DNA from: an uncultured Sulfitobacter sp.
GTDB lineage: Bacteria; Pseudomonadota; Alphaproteobacteria; Rhodobacterales; Rhodobacteraceae
DNA length: 64,000 nucleotides
Assembly: GCA_937928635.1 (NCBI GenBank)
Contig: CALFWM010000015.1
Coordinates: forward strand, 26,331-90,330
Direction: 5' to 3'
Numbering within the stretch: the first letter of the stretch is position 1; the number at the start of each line of letters is the position of its first letter. Under the pieces are notes generated by a model that saw nothing but the letters and a program-made list of their open reading frames with translations, was not told the origin of the DNA and searched no databases. This document shows, piece after piece, positions 52,301 to 60,364 of the stretch. Both the position numbers and the translations under genes were made by a program.

Positions 52301-53422
52301 GGTCTGACTTCTGCACGTGAATTGGGCCCGATTTACCTATGGGAAAGTGATCTGAACAAATTTGCCCTGAACGCGGTAAATCTGGTGCGCATGTCCTCCG
52401 TTGTGGGTCCGACAAGCGAATCTGCCAATGCGCTCGCGACCTTGGCCTTTATGATGTCCTCAGCGGGCCTGCGCAAAAAGTCCGAAACGGTCGCGTTGCA
52501 GGCTGTGCGCATGGCAGAGGATTTTGGCGATGTGCCACAGCTGATTGGCGTGCAGGTGGTTTCTGGCATGGTGTTGGCGCAAAATGGCTCTGCTGGCCGG
52601 GCCCTGCCCCTGTTTGAAGCCGCAGAGGGCGCATCAGGCGAATTGATTGCCGGGATCTGGCGCCACCGGTGCAAATACATGCTGGCAGATGCGTTGACCT
52701 GGCTGGGCCGTTACGAAGAAGCGCATCAGCTGTTTTTGGACACCGCCGTGTTGTCCCACAGCGCTGAGCCACATGCGGTCAGCACCGCCACCGCCATGGC
52801 CGCCCTTAACCTTTTGCGTCTGGGTAGAGCGCAAGATGCCCTGGACCTGCTGGAGGGACCGGACGGTGTCGCCCATGCTTTGGCCTGTGGTGTCCCCGCC
52901 TCCCCCATTTTGTGCTTGGGCGTGATGGCAGAGGTCAGGCGGGCACTTGGACAGAAAGAGGCCGCACTTGCCGCAGCCGCGCAGGCCGAGCAACAAGCCA
53001 CGGAAAAGGACGACGGCACCGGCTATTACAGTGGCATATTTGGCTATTCCTCCATCCTGAATGTGCGCTTGCAAACGGGAGAATTGGGCGGCGACGACGG
53101 TGCCGCACTGGACCTGAAGCGCGTGCAAAAGTTGACCAAGGTGGCCCCCCTTGGACTCCCCACGCAGGCACTGTGGCAGGGCCTCTGGGAGGTCAGACAG
53201 GGCCGAACAGACAAGGCAAAAAAGCAGTTCAATATCGCCATCTCTGCCGCAACACAGGCCAACCATCCCTTTGAGTTGGGCCGCGCGCTGGTCGAACTGT
53301 CAAAACTGTGCGACGGTGATAAGAAACATGAATTATTGCGCCAGGCGACAGATGTATTTGAACGTCACAACATGTCGCTGGAGCTTGCCACCATCCGCAC
53401 CTCATTTGAGACCCAAGAATAG
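49361..53422 (+). CDS. Soluble adenylyl cyclase-like protein: twin cyclase domains, STAND ATPase, TPR-like tail
   Basis: 1353 residues with the order found in mammalian soluble adenylyl cyclase. Cyclase domain 1 (about 45-225) has metal-binding Asp51 in FLFLDLVSFTRLG and Asp101 in GGDVLFFAGDALGIIW. Cyclase domain 2 (about 265-425) has KGTGLVIVFGLPG, with Lys309 where an adenine-binding lysine is expected, and ILGSTVNLAARLM with Asn379 and Arg383 for the transition state. An NTPase follows: Walker A RADAGVGKSALL (about 474-485), Walker B VILIEDGHWMD (about 600-610). The rest (about 880-1340) is helical, TPR-like. No signal or membrane segment. It would make cAMP under control of the ATPase/TPR part. 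It heads a three-gene operon; the next ATG is 11 bases after its stop. Confidence 0.88.
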   Translation: MTTGQPAEQLKQSAPVGSFFSSMQLRRLKSHTSTQPALSSETHLGAFLFLDLVSFTRLGEQLSEQGLKGAEVLSDVLQAYFRPILDTIRDHGGDVLFFAGDALGIIWLADDNDPAEASARAAQCALAVQQRIAKITSPLGQPLTFRASLGIGPVEAFEVGGVDDNWMQLVRGRAIDLACRADEQGSGGTVVMTEHCARHLAPFLPDISPIGIGFVRLNGIERPLPVRNSAENTLSAEQEQLLGKRLSEAVHRHLYYPSSAVAAEFRRITVLFADISDTSPETLHVAVRTAQQDVQHFDGVVYQLQEDDKGTGLVIVFGLPGSSHADDPVRALLLAQRIAASFEQLGISPRLGIATGTAFCGPLGTSDRQQYSILGSTVNLAARLMSIAKPGETFCDGQTRKQALNDFDFAKSGSTLPKGFKDTVPIYKPGARSERIVAHVDDIELVGRESEVADITAQIARATTSGTSNLLVIRADAGVGKSALLQKARAITAAQDLLAINGSTDPFETETAYFAFRNIARHWCGLDGIDDETAIIAQLEHTLADAPDMVPLIPLLGPVIGVDIPETDLTSGLRGQLRSENTQRVLLHIAAASFQKSPAVILIEDGHWMDGASWAFLTHLLDNISGLLVLLSTRALTEGAGARAPVLQDKRTQFIDLSPVSRAGTLDMIRQQLRVTEVSEQTLSLVFNRAEGNPLFVREILRNLIEAGALKVTNDRVELLKRQDDAEPVPDTLDGVITSRIDRLETDAQITIKAAAVLGRAFDADLLQAVHPLSLDPPLLDSQLAVLEENGFLLRNTGKDDYVFHHALTRDAAYNLLSFAQRESLHHKTALAMEVKHAGNTEQINARLGYHFRMAGIPEKAAPPLAAAGSTALDAYASSDAIELLTTALRLDEEHRGKDIGVDLTRTNWCRLIGQAYFNQDNQPEAANWYRRAIDEAGVAPRRPVLSIIPTLLRAIFRPSSLDVPRPNGLKDEDRDRITAGLTSARELGPIYLWESDLNKFALNAVNLVRMSSVVGPTSESANALATLAFMMSSAGLRKKSETVALQAVRMAEDFGDVPQLIGVQVVSGMVLAQNGSAGRALPLFEAAEGASGELIAGIWRHRCKYMLADALTWLGRYEEAHQLFLDTAVLSHSAEPHAVSTATAMAALNLLRLGRAQDALDLLEGPDGVAHALACGVPASPILCLGVMAEVRRALGQKEAALAAAAQAEQQATEKDDGTGYYSGIFGYSSILNVRLQTGELGGDDGAALDLKRVQKLTKVAPLGLPTQALWQGLWEVRQGRTDKAKKQFNIAISAATQANHPFELGRALVELSKLCDGDKKHELLRQATDVFERHNMSLELATIRTSFETQE

Positions 53423-53433
53423 AAGACAACCAT

Positions 53434-55545
53434 ATGACAGACAAAAAGAAAGTTGCGATCCTTGGCGGTGGCCCCAGCGGCCTCGCCGCCGCCTTTGGCC
53501 TCACAGCGACGCCCGCCTTGCGCGAAGCCTATGACGTAACGATTTACCAGGCCGGGTGGCGTGTTGGGGGCAAATGCGCCTCCGGGCGCGCGGGGCCTGA
53601 AAACAAGGTGGAACAAAACGGCACACATTATCTGTTTGGCTGTTATGACAACACGCTGGAGCTGGGAAGAGCCTCCTATGCGGAGCTGGCAGCGGCGGGC
53701 AACACCGACTTTGGCGACTATAAGACCTCCCTCCTGCCCCGCGATCTATTGGCATTAAAGTACTTTTTTCGCGGGCAATGGCGGCTTTGGCCTGTGCCAC
53801 TGCCCGCAAATGAGTCCGCCCCCGGCAAGACGGCAGGTTTTCTGAAACCCGGCGAATACATGATGATGGCGTTTCAGTCGCTGATCTATTTCATTTTTGG
53901 CGTGCGCATTGGCTATTTTCTGCGCCCCCCGGCCCCGTTTGATACGGACCGTCCCGCGATCCTGCTTGCGGTCTATGCCGTTTTGCAGCCAGTGTTTACG
54001 GTCCTTGGCTGGATCCTCTGGGCAATTGGCCTGGCCTTGGTGCGCCTGACCGCTGATCTGCTGCGATTGCTGGGTGATCCTGATTTTCTTTTCGTTGCCA
54101 AAGTGTTGTCGGGCATTCGTTGGTTAAACAACCTGGTATTTGCTCGATTGGCAAAGCGGTTTGCGCCATTCTACAAACTGTACGTCTTGATGGATTTTGC
54201 CTGCACATTGGGCATCGCTCTTTTGCGTGACCGGGTGCCCGCCTTGGGGTTAAGCGTTATTGAACCAATGGAATTTCGCGCCTGGCTTGATCATCACGGG
54301 GCCTCTGAATTGTCCCTATGGTCGCCTTTTGTGATCACCTGGTATGATGCGGTAGCAGCCTATGAGGACGGCGATACCAGCCGCCCCAACCTTTCTGCCG
54401 GTGTGTCCATGATGGCAATCACCGCCGCGTTGTTCACCTACAAAGGGCACTTTGCCTATCAGATGCGCGCCGAAATTGGCGATACTCTGGTCGGCCCGGT
54501 CTACGAGGCCCTGCGCGCGCGCGGTGTTAAGTTCAAGTTCTTTCACCGCATTCGCGACGTCATACCGGGCAAGGACAATGAGATTGCAGAGATCGAGATT
54601 GAACAGCAGGTGACCCTGAAATCCGGTGATCCGACCTCCTATCAGCCTTTCATCGAGGTTCTGGGGCAAAAGGTCTGGCCCAGTGCGCCGCTGTGGGATC
54701 AAATTGAACAGACGCCGCCCGACCCTTCTGAAAACCTGGAATCCTTTTACACCAGATGGCAGGGTGAGATGTTGCCCCCCCTCCGCCGGGGCCTGGATTT
54801 TGATGAAGTTGTCATGGCCATGCCCGTCGCCAGCCTGACGACGTCCTGTTCAAAACTCGTCGCGCGCTCAGAAAAATGGCGCGACATGACAGACAATCTG
54901 ACCGGCGTCGAGACCCAAACCATGCGGCTTTATTTCAGCACGGCGCTGGATCAGATGGGGTGGAACCTGCCCACACCCATTTTGTCCAACTACGCCCTGC
55001 CCTTTGCCACGTGGGAGGACAATGGCGAATTGATCAAGGTACAGACATGGCCCCCCGGCAAGGCGCCAAAATCCATCGCCACCCTGTTTGGGCCCATCCC
55101 TGCGCCACGCATACCACCACCTGCAACAGATCACGATTATCCCGAGCGTCAGAACAAGATCGCCGTGGAAAACACGCGGCAGTTTCTGAACAACAACATC
55201 GGTGCGCTTTGGCCTGAGGCCGCAACGCTCGAAAACCCATTGGGAGTGAATTGGTCTTTGTTGATGGATTCCAGTGAGGCCACGGGCGAGGCCCGGTTAA
55301 ACGCGCAATACGTGCGCGCCAATTCGGGCCCCTTGCAACGCTACACCACCGCGCGCGCAGGTACGGCGCAGCACCGTCTGGCATCTGACGATTCACAGTT
55401 TTCAAACATGGTGTTGGCGGGGGACTGGACCTCAAACCACTACCTGATCGGCAGCATCGAAGGGGCCATCATGTCGGGCTATCAGGCCAGCCGTGCCATC
55501 TGCGGATCACCCCGCGTGATCCCCGGTGAAAACACCGGCCTCTGA
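53434..55545 (+). CDS. FAD/NAD(P)-binding oxidoreductase (COG3349-like), paralogue 1
   Basis: 703 residues. The N-terminal dinucleotide fold is KVAILGGGPSGLAAAFG, followed by YQAGWRVGGKCASGR and EQNGTHYLFGCYDNTLE, the pattern of amine oxidase / phytoene desaturase-like flavoproteins, in particular the little-studied COG3349 group. The C-terminal FAD motif is LAGDWTSNHYLIGS followed by EGAIMSGYQASRAI. Between residues about 145 and 215 are hydrophobic stretches (SLIYFIFGVRIGYFL and LLAVYAVLQPVFTVLGWILW), suggesting membrane attachment. The gene starts 11 bases after the cyclase gene and is paralogous to the next gene. The substrate is unknown; oxidation or desaturation of a lipid-like molecule is an inference. 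Confidence 0.82.
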   Translation: MTDKKKVAILGGGPSGLAAAFGLTATPALREAYDVTIYQAGWRVGGKCASGRAGPENKVEQNGTHYLFGCYDNTLELGRASYAELAAAGNTDFGDYKTSLLPRDLLALKYFFRGQWRLWPVPLPANESAPGKTAGFLKPGEYMMMAFQSLIYFIFGVRIGYFLRPPAPFDTDRPAILLAVYAVLQPVFTVLGWILWAIGLALVRLTADLLRLLGDPDFLFVAKVLSGIRWLNNLVFARLAKRFAPFYKLYVLMDFACTLGIALLRDRVPALGLSVIEPMEFRAWLDHHGASELSLWSPFVITWYDAVAAYEDGDTSRPNLSAGVSMMAITAALFTYKGHFAYQMRAEIGDTLVGPVYEALRARGVKFKFFHRIRDVIPGKDNEIAEIEIEQQVTLKSGDPTSYQPFIEVLGQKVWPSAPLWDQIEQTPPDPSENLESFYTRWQGEMLPPLRRGLDFDEVVMAMPVASLTTSCSKLVARSEKWRDMTDNLTGVETQTMRLYFSTALDQMGWNLPTPILSNYALPFATWEDNGELIKVQTWPPGKAPKSIATLFGPIPAPRIPPPATDHDYPERQNKIAVENTRQFLNNNIGALWPEAATLENPLGVNWSLLMDSSEATGEARLNAQYVRANSGPLQRYTTARAGTAQHRLASDDSQFSNMVLAGDWTSNHYLIGSIEGAIMSGYQASRAICGSPRVIPGENTGL

Positions 55546-55623
55546 CAACGCATATTTCAAGAAACAGCACATTCAAAGCACCACCTATTCAGACCAATAA
55601 AGACGACCTCGGGGGAGGGGCAA

Positions 55624-57765
55624 ATGACCAAAAAGAAAAAAATCGCCGTACTTGGCGGAGGGCCCACAGCCATGTCAGCAGTCTATTGGCTGACCTCCAC
55701 CCCGGAGCTGCGCGAAAAGTATGACATCACCGTCTACCAGATGGGCTGGCGTCTGGGCGGCAAAGGGGCCAGCGGACGCGGCAAAGACGGTCGTATTCTG
55801 GAACACGGGCTGCACGTGCTGTTTGGTTTTTACCAGAACTTTTTCTTCATGATGCGTCATGCTTACGCTGAACTCGGACGCCCCAAAGGGCACCCTCTGC
55901 GCACATGGCGGCAGGCCTTTCACCCCGGTCGGATTGGCGTGGAAGAAGAATACGTACAAGGCGCATGGGACCCATGGGTGATCCCCTTTCCCGGCAATTC
56001 CGGGGTGCCGGGGTCCGGCGGTGCCCTGCCCACCATCTTCCAATACCTCTCCATGCTGTTTCAGGGGATGATCACCCTGCTGTTTGGCTGGCGCGCTGGT
56101 TACAAGATGGACGAACGGCTGAACCTGCGCGGCGACGCCTGGGAAGAGGGCAAAGACCCACCCCTGGGCGGCAAAGAACCCTGGGGCACGATGCTGGTCT
56201 TTAAAATAGGGTATTTCGTGCTGAAATGCATGACCTGGCTGATCTGGGGCATCCGACGATACGTGCCTTGGGTTGGCTGGGGCTATCAGGCGGTGCGCCG
56301 ATTTGTCTGGTTTTTTCTGCTACGACTGGCGCGCAAGAGCCGCCGCGCCCATCGCTTCTGGCTCGACATCGACACCATGACCACCTTAATGCGTGGCATT
56401 GTTGTGGACGGGCTATTACTGCCCGGTGGCTTCGCAAAGATCGACGATCTGGATTTCCGCGAATGGCTGGTAAAGCACGGGCTACACAAGGAAACGCTGG
56501 GCACCACGCTGGTGCGCACGATCTATGACGCCGCATTTTCCTACGAAAACGGTGATCCAAACAGGCAACGCGTCTCTGCGGGTGCCACCGTCCGTGTGCT
56601 GTTGCGTTGGGTCTCCACGTACAAAGGGGCTGCGTTTTTCCGCATGCAGGCGGGCATGGGGGACACGGTGTTCACTCCGCTCTATCTTGTTCTGAAAGAG
56701 CGCGGCGTAAAGTTTGAGTTCTTTCACAAGGTTGACGCGCTGCACCTGTCGGATGACCGCAAATCCATCGCCAGCATGAGCATGAACCGGCAGGTTGATC
56801 TGATTGACCCCAGCAAGGAATACGACCCCCTTGAAACAGTGCAGGATCTGGAGTGCTGGCCCGCTGGCCCGCGCGTTGAGCAGATCAGTGACCCGGGCAA
56901 GATTGAGGGCATTGATCTGGAAAGCTATTACAGCGGCCAAATGGGCACGCCCGTGACCAAAACCATGGGAGAGGACTATGACGAGGTGCTGTTTGGCATC
57001 CCGATCTCGGCTGTGCGCTTTGTCTGTGCGGAACTGGTGGCGAATGAAGACACGCCGCAATGGGCTGACATGGTCGACAACGTCAAAGCGGTGCAAACCG
57101 TGGCTGCGCAGCTGTGGATGGACCGCGATCTGGAAGAATTGGGATGGGAAACACCGCAGCCCCTGCTGAGCCTGTTTGTGGAACCCTATAACACTTGGGC
57201 TGACATGTCTCAGGTGATCAAGCGCGAGGATTGGCCCACGGATACGCCTGTGCGCAACATTGCCTATTTCACCGGTGCCCAGCCCGGCCCGACGGACCCG
57301 CCTGACCCCAGTGATCTGGGCTTTCAAAAGGAAATGGACGCAAACGCCTACACGGATTTCATAAAGTTCCTGAAAAGCGAATCCCACAATCCTGACCGTG
57401 ACCCGGCCATTGGCGGTCTGACAACCCTGTGGCCCGGTGCCGCTGATCCCGAAAACCCGAAAGTTCTGGATTGGTCGCGCATCGTAGACCCCTCTGGCGC
57501 AGAAGGCATTGAACGGGTGAAATCGCAATACTGCCATTCCAACTGCGGCCCCTCAGAGCGCTGTACGCTGTCCCTGCCTGGTACAAACCGGCACCGCATG
57601 AAGGCAGGAGAAACCGGGTATGACAATCTGGTGGTGACGGGCGACTGGACGGACAACAACCTCTATCTGGCATTCATGGAAGCGAGTTTTCAGGCCGGTA
57701 TTCTTTCGGCCCGCGCCATCGCGGATGAGGACTTTCCGATCATTGGGGAGTGGTTGAACCACTAG
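55624..57765 (+). CDS. FAD/NAD(P)-binding oxidoreductase (COG3349-like), paralogue 2
   Basis: 713 residues, colinear with its neighbour. It starts KKIAVLGGGPTAMSAVYWL, then VYQMGWRLGGKGASGRGKDG and EHGLHVLFGFYQNFFFMMRH, and ends with the FAD motif VTGDWTDNNLYLA and EASFQAGILSARAI. Hydrophobic inserts lie at the same place as in paralogue 1 (about 135-225: FQGMITLLFGWRAGYK, FKIGYFVLKCMTWLIWGI). The ribosome site GGGGGAGGGG is strong. The 78-base gap after paralogue 1 has no terminator, so it is the third gene of the cassette. Two related but clearly diverged copies suggest a heterodimer or two successive steps. Confidence 0.83.
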   Translation: MTKKKKIAVLGGGPTAMSAVYWLTSTPELREKYDITVYQMGWRLGGKGASGRGKDGRILEHGLHVLFGFYQNFFFMMRHAYAELGRPKGHPLRTWRQAFHPGRIGVEEEYVQGAWDPWVIPFPGNSGVPGSGGALPTIFQYLSMLFQGMITLLFGWRAGYKMDERLNLRGDAWEEGKDPPLGGKEPWGTMLVFKIGYFVLKCMTWLIWGIRRYVPWVGWGYQAVRRFVWFFLLRLARKSRRAHRFWLDIDTMTTLMRGIVVDGLLLPGGFAKIDDLDFREWLVKHGLHKETLGTTLVRTIYDAAFSYENGDPNRQRVSAGATVRVLLRWVSTYKGAAFFRMQAGMGDTVFTPLYLVLKERGVKFEFFHKVDALHLSDDRKSIASMSMNRQVDLIDPSKEYDPLETVQDLECWPAGPRVEQISDPGKIEGIDLESYYSGQMGTPVTKTMGEDYDEVLFGIPISAVRFVCAELVANEDTPQWADMVDNVKAVQTVAAQLWMDRDLEELGWETPQPLLSLFVEPYNTWADMSQVIKREDWPTDTPVRNIAYFTGAQPGPTDPPDPSDLGFQKEMDANAYTDFIKFLKSESHNPDRDPAIGGLTTLWPGAADPENPKVLDWSRIVDPSGAEGIERVKSQYCHSNCGPSERCTLSLPGTNRHRMKAGETGYDNLVVTGDWTDNNLYLAFMEASFQAGILSARAIADEDFPIIGEWLNH

Positions 57766-58084
57766 GGCGTCTGATCTGGACCCAAAGTGCCCAACCGCGC
57801 TGTGATTGGATATGGGAAAGCGCATGCCTTTCGCGTTGAATTGGCTGCAAAGCCAGTGGTTGCGTCGGAAATTGAGGAGATGAGATGGTACTCGCCAGAT
57901 CAAAAAAATGAGCTTGCCATAGCACCACTTAGTCGAATCCTTTTAGGATTCATTCAGGGTGATCAGCTCATCGCACCACTTCCCGATGATAGCTGACCGG
58001 GACGATTCGCCGCTGCACTTTTGAGTGTAGAAAACACCTCTTTACGAGCTATTGATCGCATTTGAAAAATACTATTCTGCAGAG
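57766..58084. other. 319-base stretch after the cassette
   Basis: Base composition falls here towards AT. It contains a probable Nudix relic (57787-57996), and nothing else was recognised. The change in composition marks the start of the IS-associated region. Confidence 0.5.
57787..57996 (+). pseudogene. Possible Nudix hydrolase C-terminal fragment
   Basis: A 69-codon open frame encodes AHAFRVELAAKPVVASEIEE, then RWYSPDQKN and IAPLSRILLGFI. The pattern EIEEMRWYSPDQ is the usual segment after the Nudix box in Nudix hydrolases. The box itself is missing and a stop precedes the frame, so this would be a 5'-truncated relic. It is short and the match is by eye only. Confidence 0.35.
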
Positions 58085-58711
58085 CTAATCAGCCGTCAAG
58101 GCACCATTTTTTGCTAACTCTTTGTTCGTATCAGGTCCGAACCAATCGTATTCAATCTTTCGAGCGACCTTGTGGGCGAACTCTGTTCCGTGAAGCCCGC
58201 TGACTACATGAAGAGCCGCTTCGATCGGCCCAATTAAGCCGCAAGCCGTGAGCAAGTTCCCGTTTTCCCTGTACACCACGTTGCTTACAATATGGCTGCC
58301 AGGTGCGGCATCCGACATCACGGAAATTGTATCTGGATGACTTGTAAATTCAATGCCGTGGGTATCCAGCATGTCTTTCACCAACATTGCGCCACGGCAA
58401 ATGGAAATAAGGAGGCATGACTCGGTCGATAGTGTTCTGAGCCACTTTCTAAGCGTCCGGCTCTGAGCCGCCAACTCGATCCCTGTCCCAGCAGGAAGAA
58501 CCAGAATGTCGATGTCAGGCTGATCGGAAATATGCACGTGGGACGTTACCTGAATTCCGCTATCTGTTGTAAAGCTCTGCTCATCAACGGATACACAAAA
58601 CACATTAAAGAGGGATCTTCCGGCAATACCGTTGCATGCTGAAAATACAAGCGAGCTTCCGAACAGGTTGCCGTCATCAATTCCGTCAAATGCAAGAATG
58701 CCAACGGTCAT
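58085..58711 (-). CDS. DJ-1/PfpI-family protein
   Basis: 208 residues of the DJ-1/PfpI class I glutamine-amidotransferase-like fold, close to the domain also found in AraC-type regulators. It starts MTVGILAFDGIDDGNLFGSS. The nucleophile elbow is LISICRGAMLVKDM with the conserved Cys; DILVLPAGTG precedes it. The frame is open to 58882, but ATG 58711 is the family start. Members act as isonitrile hydratases, deglycases or stress chaperones; the exact role is unknown. Codon use is more AT-rich than the core genes, suggesting acquisition. It is divergent from the broken LysE gene. Confidence 0.8.
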   Translation of the reverse strand: MTVGILAFDGIDDGNLFGSSLVFSACNGIAGRSLFNVFCVSVDEQSFTTDSGIQVTSHVHISDQPDIDILVLPAGTGIELAAQSRTLRKWLRTLSTESCLLISICRGAMLVKDMLDTHGIEFTSHPDTISVMSDAAPGSHIVSNVVYRENGNLLTACGLIGPIEAALHVVSGLHGTEFAHKVARKIEYDWFGPDTNKELAKNGALTAD

Positions 58712-58866
58712 CTCTTTTGCTTCGGTATCAGATCGGATCATTGATTGTCCCAGAGGAATAAATGCTGCACTGCTGACCGCATTGGTACTAAGATAAATCC
58801 TGATCGCATGAGGATGCACCTCTTTGGTTGGCCCTAAATGGTCGGGATTGTAACAACGGAGACAGC

Positions 58867-59509
58867 ATGGACAATATCTCAATCGACTATGCCGTAGTTA
58901 CCTACACACTTGGCATCTACGCGGCAATTGTGGTTAGCCCCGGGCCCAACTTTGCGCTTGTATCCCGTTTGGCGCTGCAAGGACGTAAAACGGCCTGCTG
59001 GGGTGCTATTTGTGGCCTTGCTTGCGTTAGCGGCGACGATTTATGCCGTGCTCGCGATGGTTGGACTATCGGCAATACTGACTGAAATCGGTTGGGTTGC
59101 GCGCGTTGTCCAGATTGCTGGGGGTCTATACCTTGTTTACCTTGGCGCTACCGCTTGGCGATCATCGGTAGGCGCGGGAACGTCTGGTCAGCAAGCTAAT
59201 GGTAAGCAGCGCAAGACGTTTGTTTCTGGTCTCAGGCTGGGGGCGCTCGTAAATTTTTCCAATCCGAAGGCAATAGCATTTTTCGTGGGCCTCTATGCGG
59301 TTGCAGTGCCGCCAGATGCTACAGTTGAAACACGAATAGCCATTCTTCTTGGGGGAGCAGCCCTCGAACTTGGTTGGTACGGTCTCCTCTCTAGCGTGCT
59401 TTCGCAAGGCGCGTTTCGTAGTGCATATGAAGCTGGCGCAAATTGGATTGAACGAGGCATTGGATCAGTATTGATTCTCTTCGGAGCAAGAATGATCGCT
59501 GACAAATGA
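58867..59509 (+). pseudogene. LysE-family amino-acid exporter, frameshifted
   Basis: From ATG 58867 the product reads YTLGIYAAIVVSPGPNFALV, a LysE/RhtB N-terminus, and RLALQGRKTACWGAICGL, then drifts and stops at 59085. In another frame from about 59015 the protein continues ALAATIYAVLAMVGLSAIL, RVVQIAGGLYLVYLGATAW, ALVNFSNPKAIAFF and FGARMIADK to 59509. The two parts together are a normal exporter of about 210 residues with six membrane segments. One frameshift near 59015-59040 separates them. It lies next to the IS66 cluster. Confidence 0.8.
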
Positions 59510-59608
59510 TGAAATGTTCGCCGGCCACGCAATGAAGGCGACCGGCGTAGTGAGAACGGCTACTTTGCGTATTGTCACTCTTTGAAATCAACTTGACTTT
59601 GGCGCTCT

Positions 59609-59887
59609 GTAAGCGGTCACGCCGCCCTGAGTTTCCAGGGTAGGAGTTGCTCGATGTCGCGCTGTTTGTGGCCCTGGGCAATGGCGGTAAGGACGCCGGT
59701 CAGGTAGGCAAGGGGTTCGATTTTGTTGAGCTTGCAGGTCTCGATCAAGGTCGCGCAGGTTGCCCAGTTTCTGGCGCCGTCATCATGGCCTGCGAACAGG
59801 GCGTTCTTTCTGTTGGAGGCAATCGCACGGATGGTGCGCTCGACGGCGTTGCTATCCATTTCGATCCGGCCGTCCTCGAGGAATAAC
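59609..59887 (-). mobile_element. Truncated IS66 element
   Basis: One terminal repeat (GTAAGCGGTCACGCCG from 59609) and the 3' end of a minus-strand IS66 transposase gene remain: LEDGRIEMDSNAVERTIRA, ALFAGHDDGARNWATCATLI and a C-terminus at 59617 (LLPWKLRAA). The rest is cut off exactly where the second IS66 element begins at 59888. The fragment differs clearly from the neighbouring element's transposase, so it is a different IS66 member. Confidence 0.82.
59617..59886 (-). pseudogene. IS66 transposase, C-terminal remnant
   Basis: The last 90 codons of an IS66 TnpC transposase, including the NAVERTIRAIASNRKNALFA region with the conserved Glu of the catalytic centre. The 5' part is missing at the junction with the next IS66 element. 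It is not functional on its own. Confidence 0.8.
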
Positions 59888-59971
59888 GTAAGCGGTGCGC
59901 CGCCTCCACACTTACGGCGTAGCGCTTGATCTGCGATTCAGAGGCTTCTTTGGTTTGTTGGGAGTTTCTCG

Positions 59972-60364
59972 ATGGGAGCTACAAGCGAGTTTCTAGCAAT
60001 GGTACCGCGCCGGGTGGACGGGAAGCGGGATTGGCCGCCTGAGTTGAAGGCGCGGATCGTGGCGGAGACGTTGATCGAAGGCGAGACGGTCAAGGCGGTG
60101 GCGAAGCGATACGAGCTGATCCCCAGCACGGTATCTGACTGGTGGCGGATGGCGCGGCAGGGCAAGCTGGTTCTGCCAAACCTAGATGGCATGGATTTTG
60201 TGCCAGTCGAGGTTGAAGCGCCTGCGCCTGTGCCTGTTGCCCCGCCTTTGCCCAACCTGGTCTCCAATACGCTGGATGTGATCAAGGGCGACGTCACCGT
60301 GCGTCTTGATGCAGCAACGCCAGCAATGCGGGTCGCCGAGATCGCACGGGCCATAGCCCCGTGA
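59972..60364 (+). CDS. IS66 accessory protein TnpA
   Basis: 130 residues with a helix-turn-helix of the transposase-8 type: PPELKARIVAETLIEGETV, then VAKRYELIPSTVSDWWRMA. Downstream is a proline-rich linker and a conserved end (RLDAATPAMRVAEIARAI). TnpA is needed with TnpB and TnpC for IS66 transposition. The stop overlaps the tnpB GTG by four bases, the usual translational coupling in this family. Confidence 0.88.
   Translation: MGATSEFLAMVPRRVDGKRDWPPELKARIVAETLIEGETVKAVAKRYELIPSTVSDWWRMARQGKLVLPNLDGMDFVPVEVEAPAPVPVAPPLPNLVSNTLDVIKGDVTVRLDAATPAMRVAEIARAIAP

Noticed and set aside
59615..59900. Plus-strand open frames over the left IS66 fragment
   Set aside because: They are reverse-strand shadows of the IS66 transposase C-terminus.
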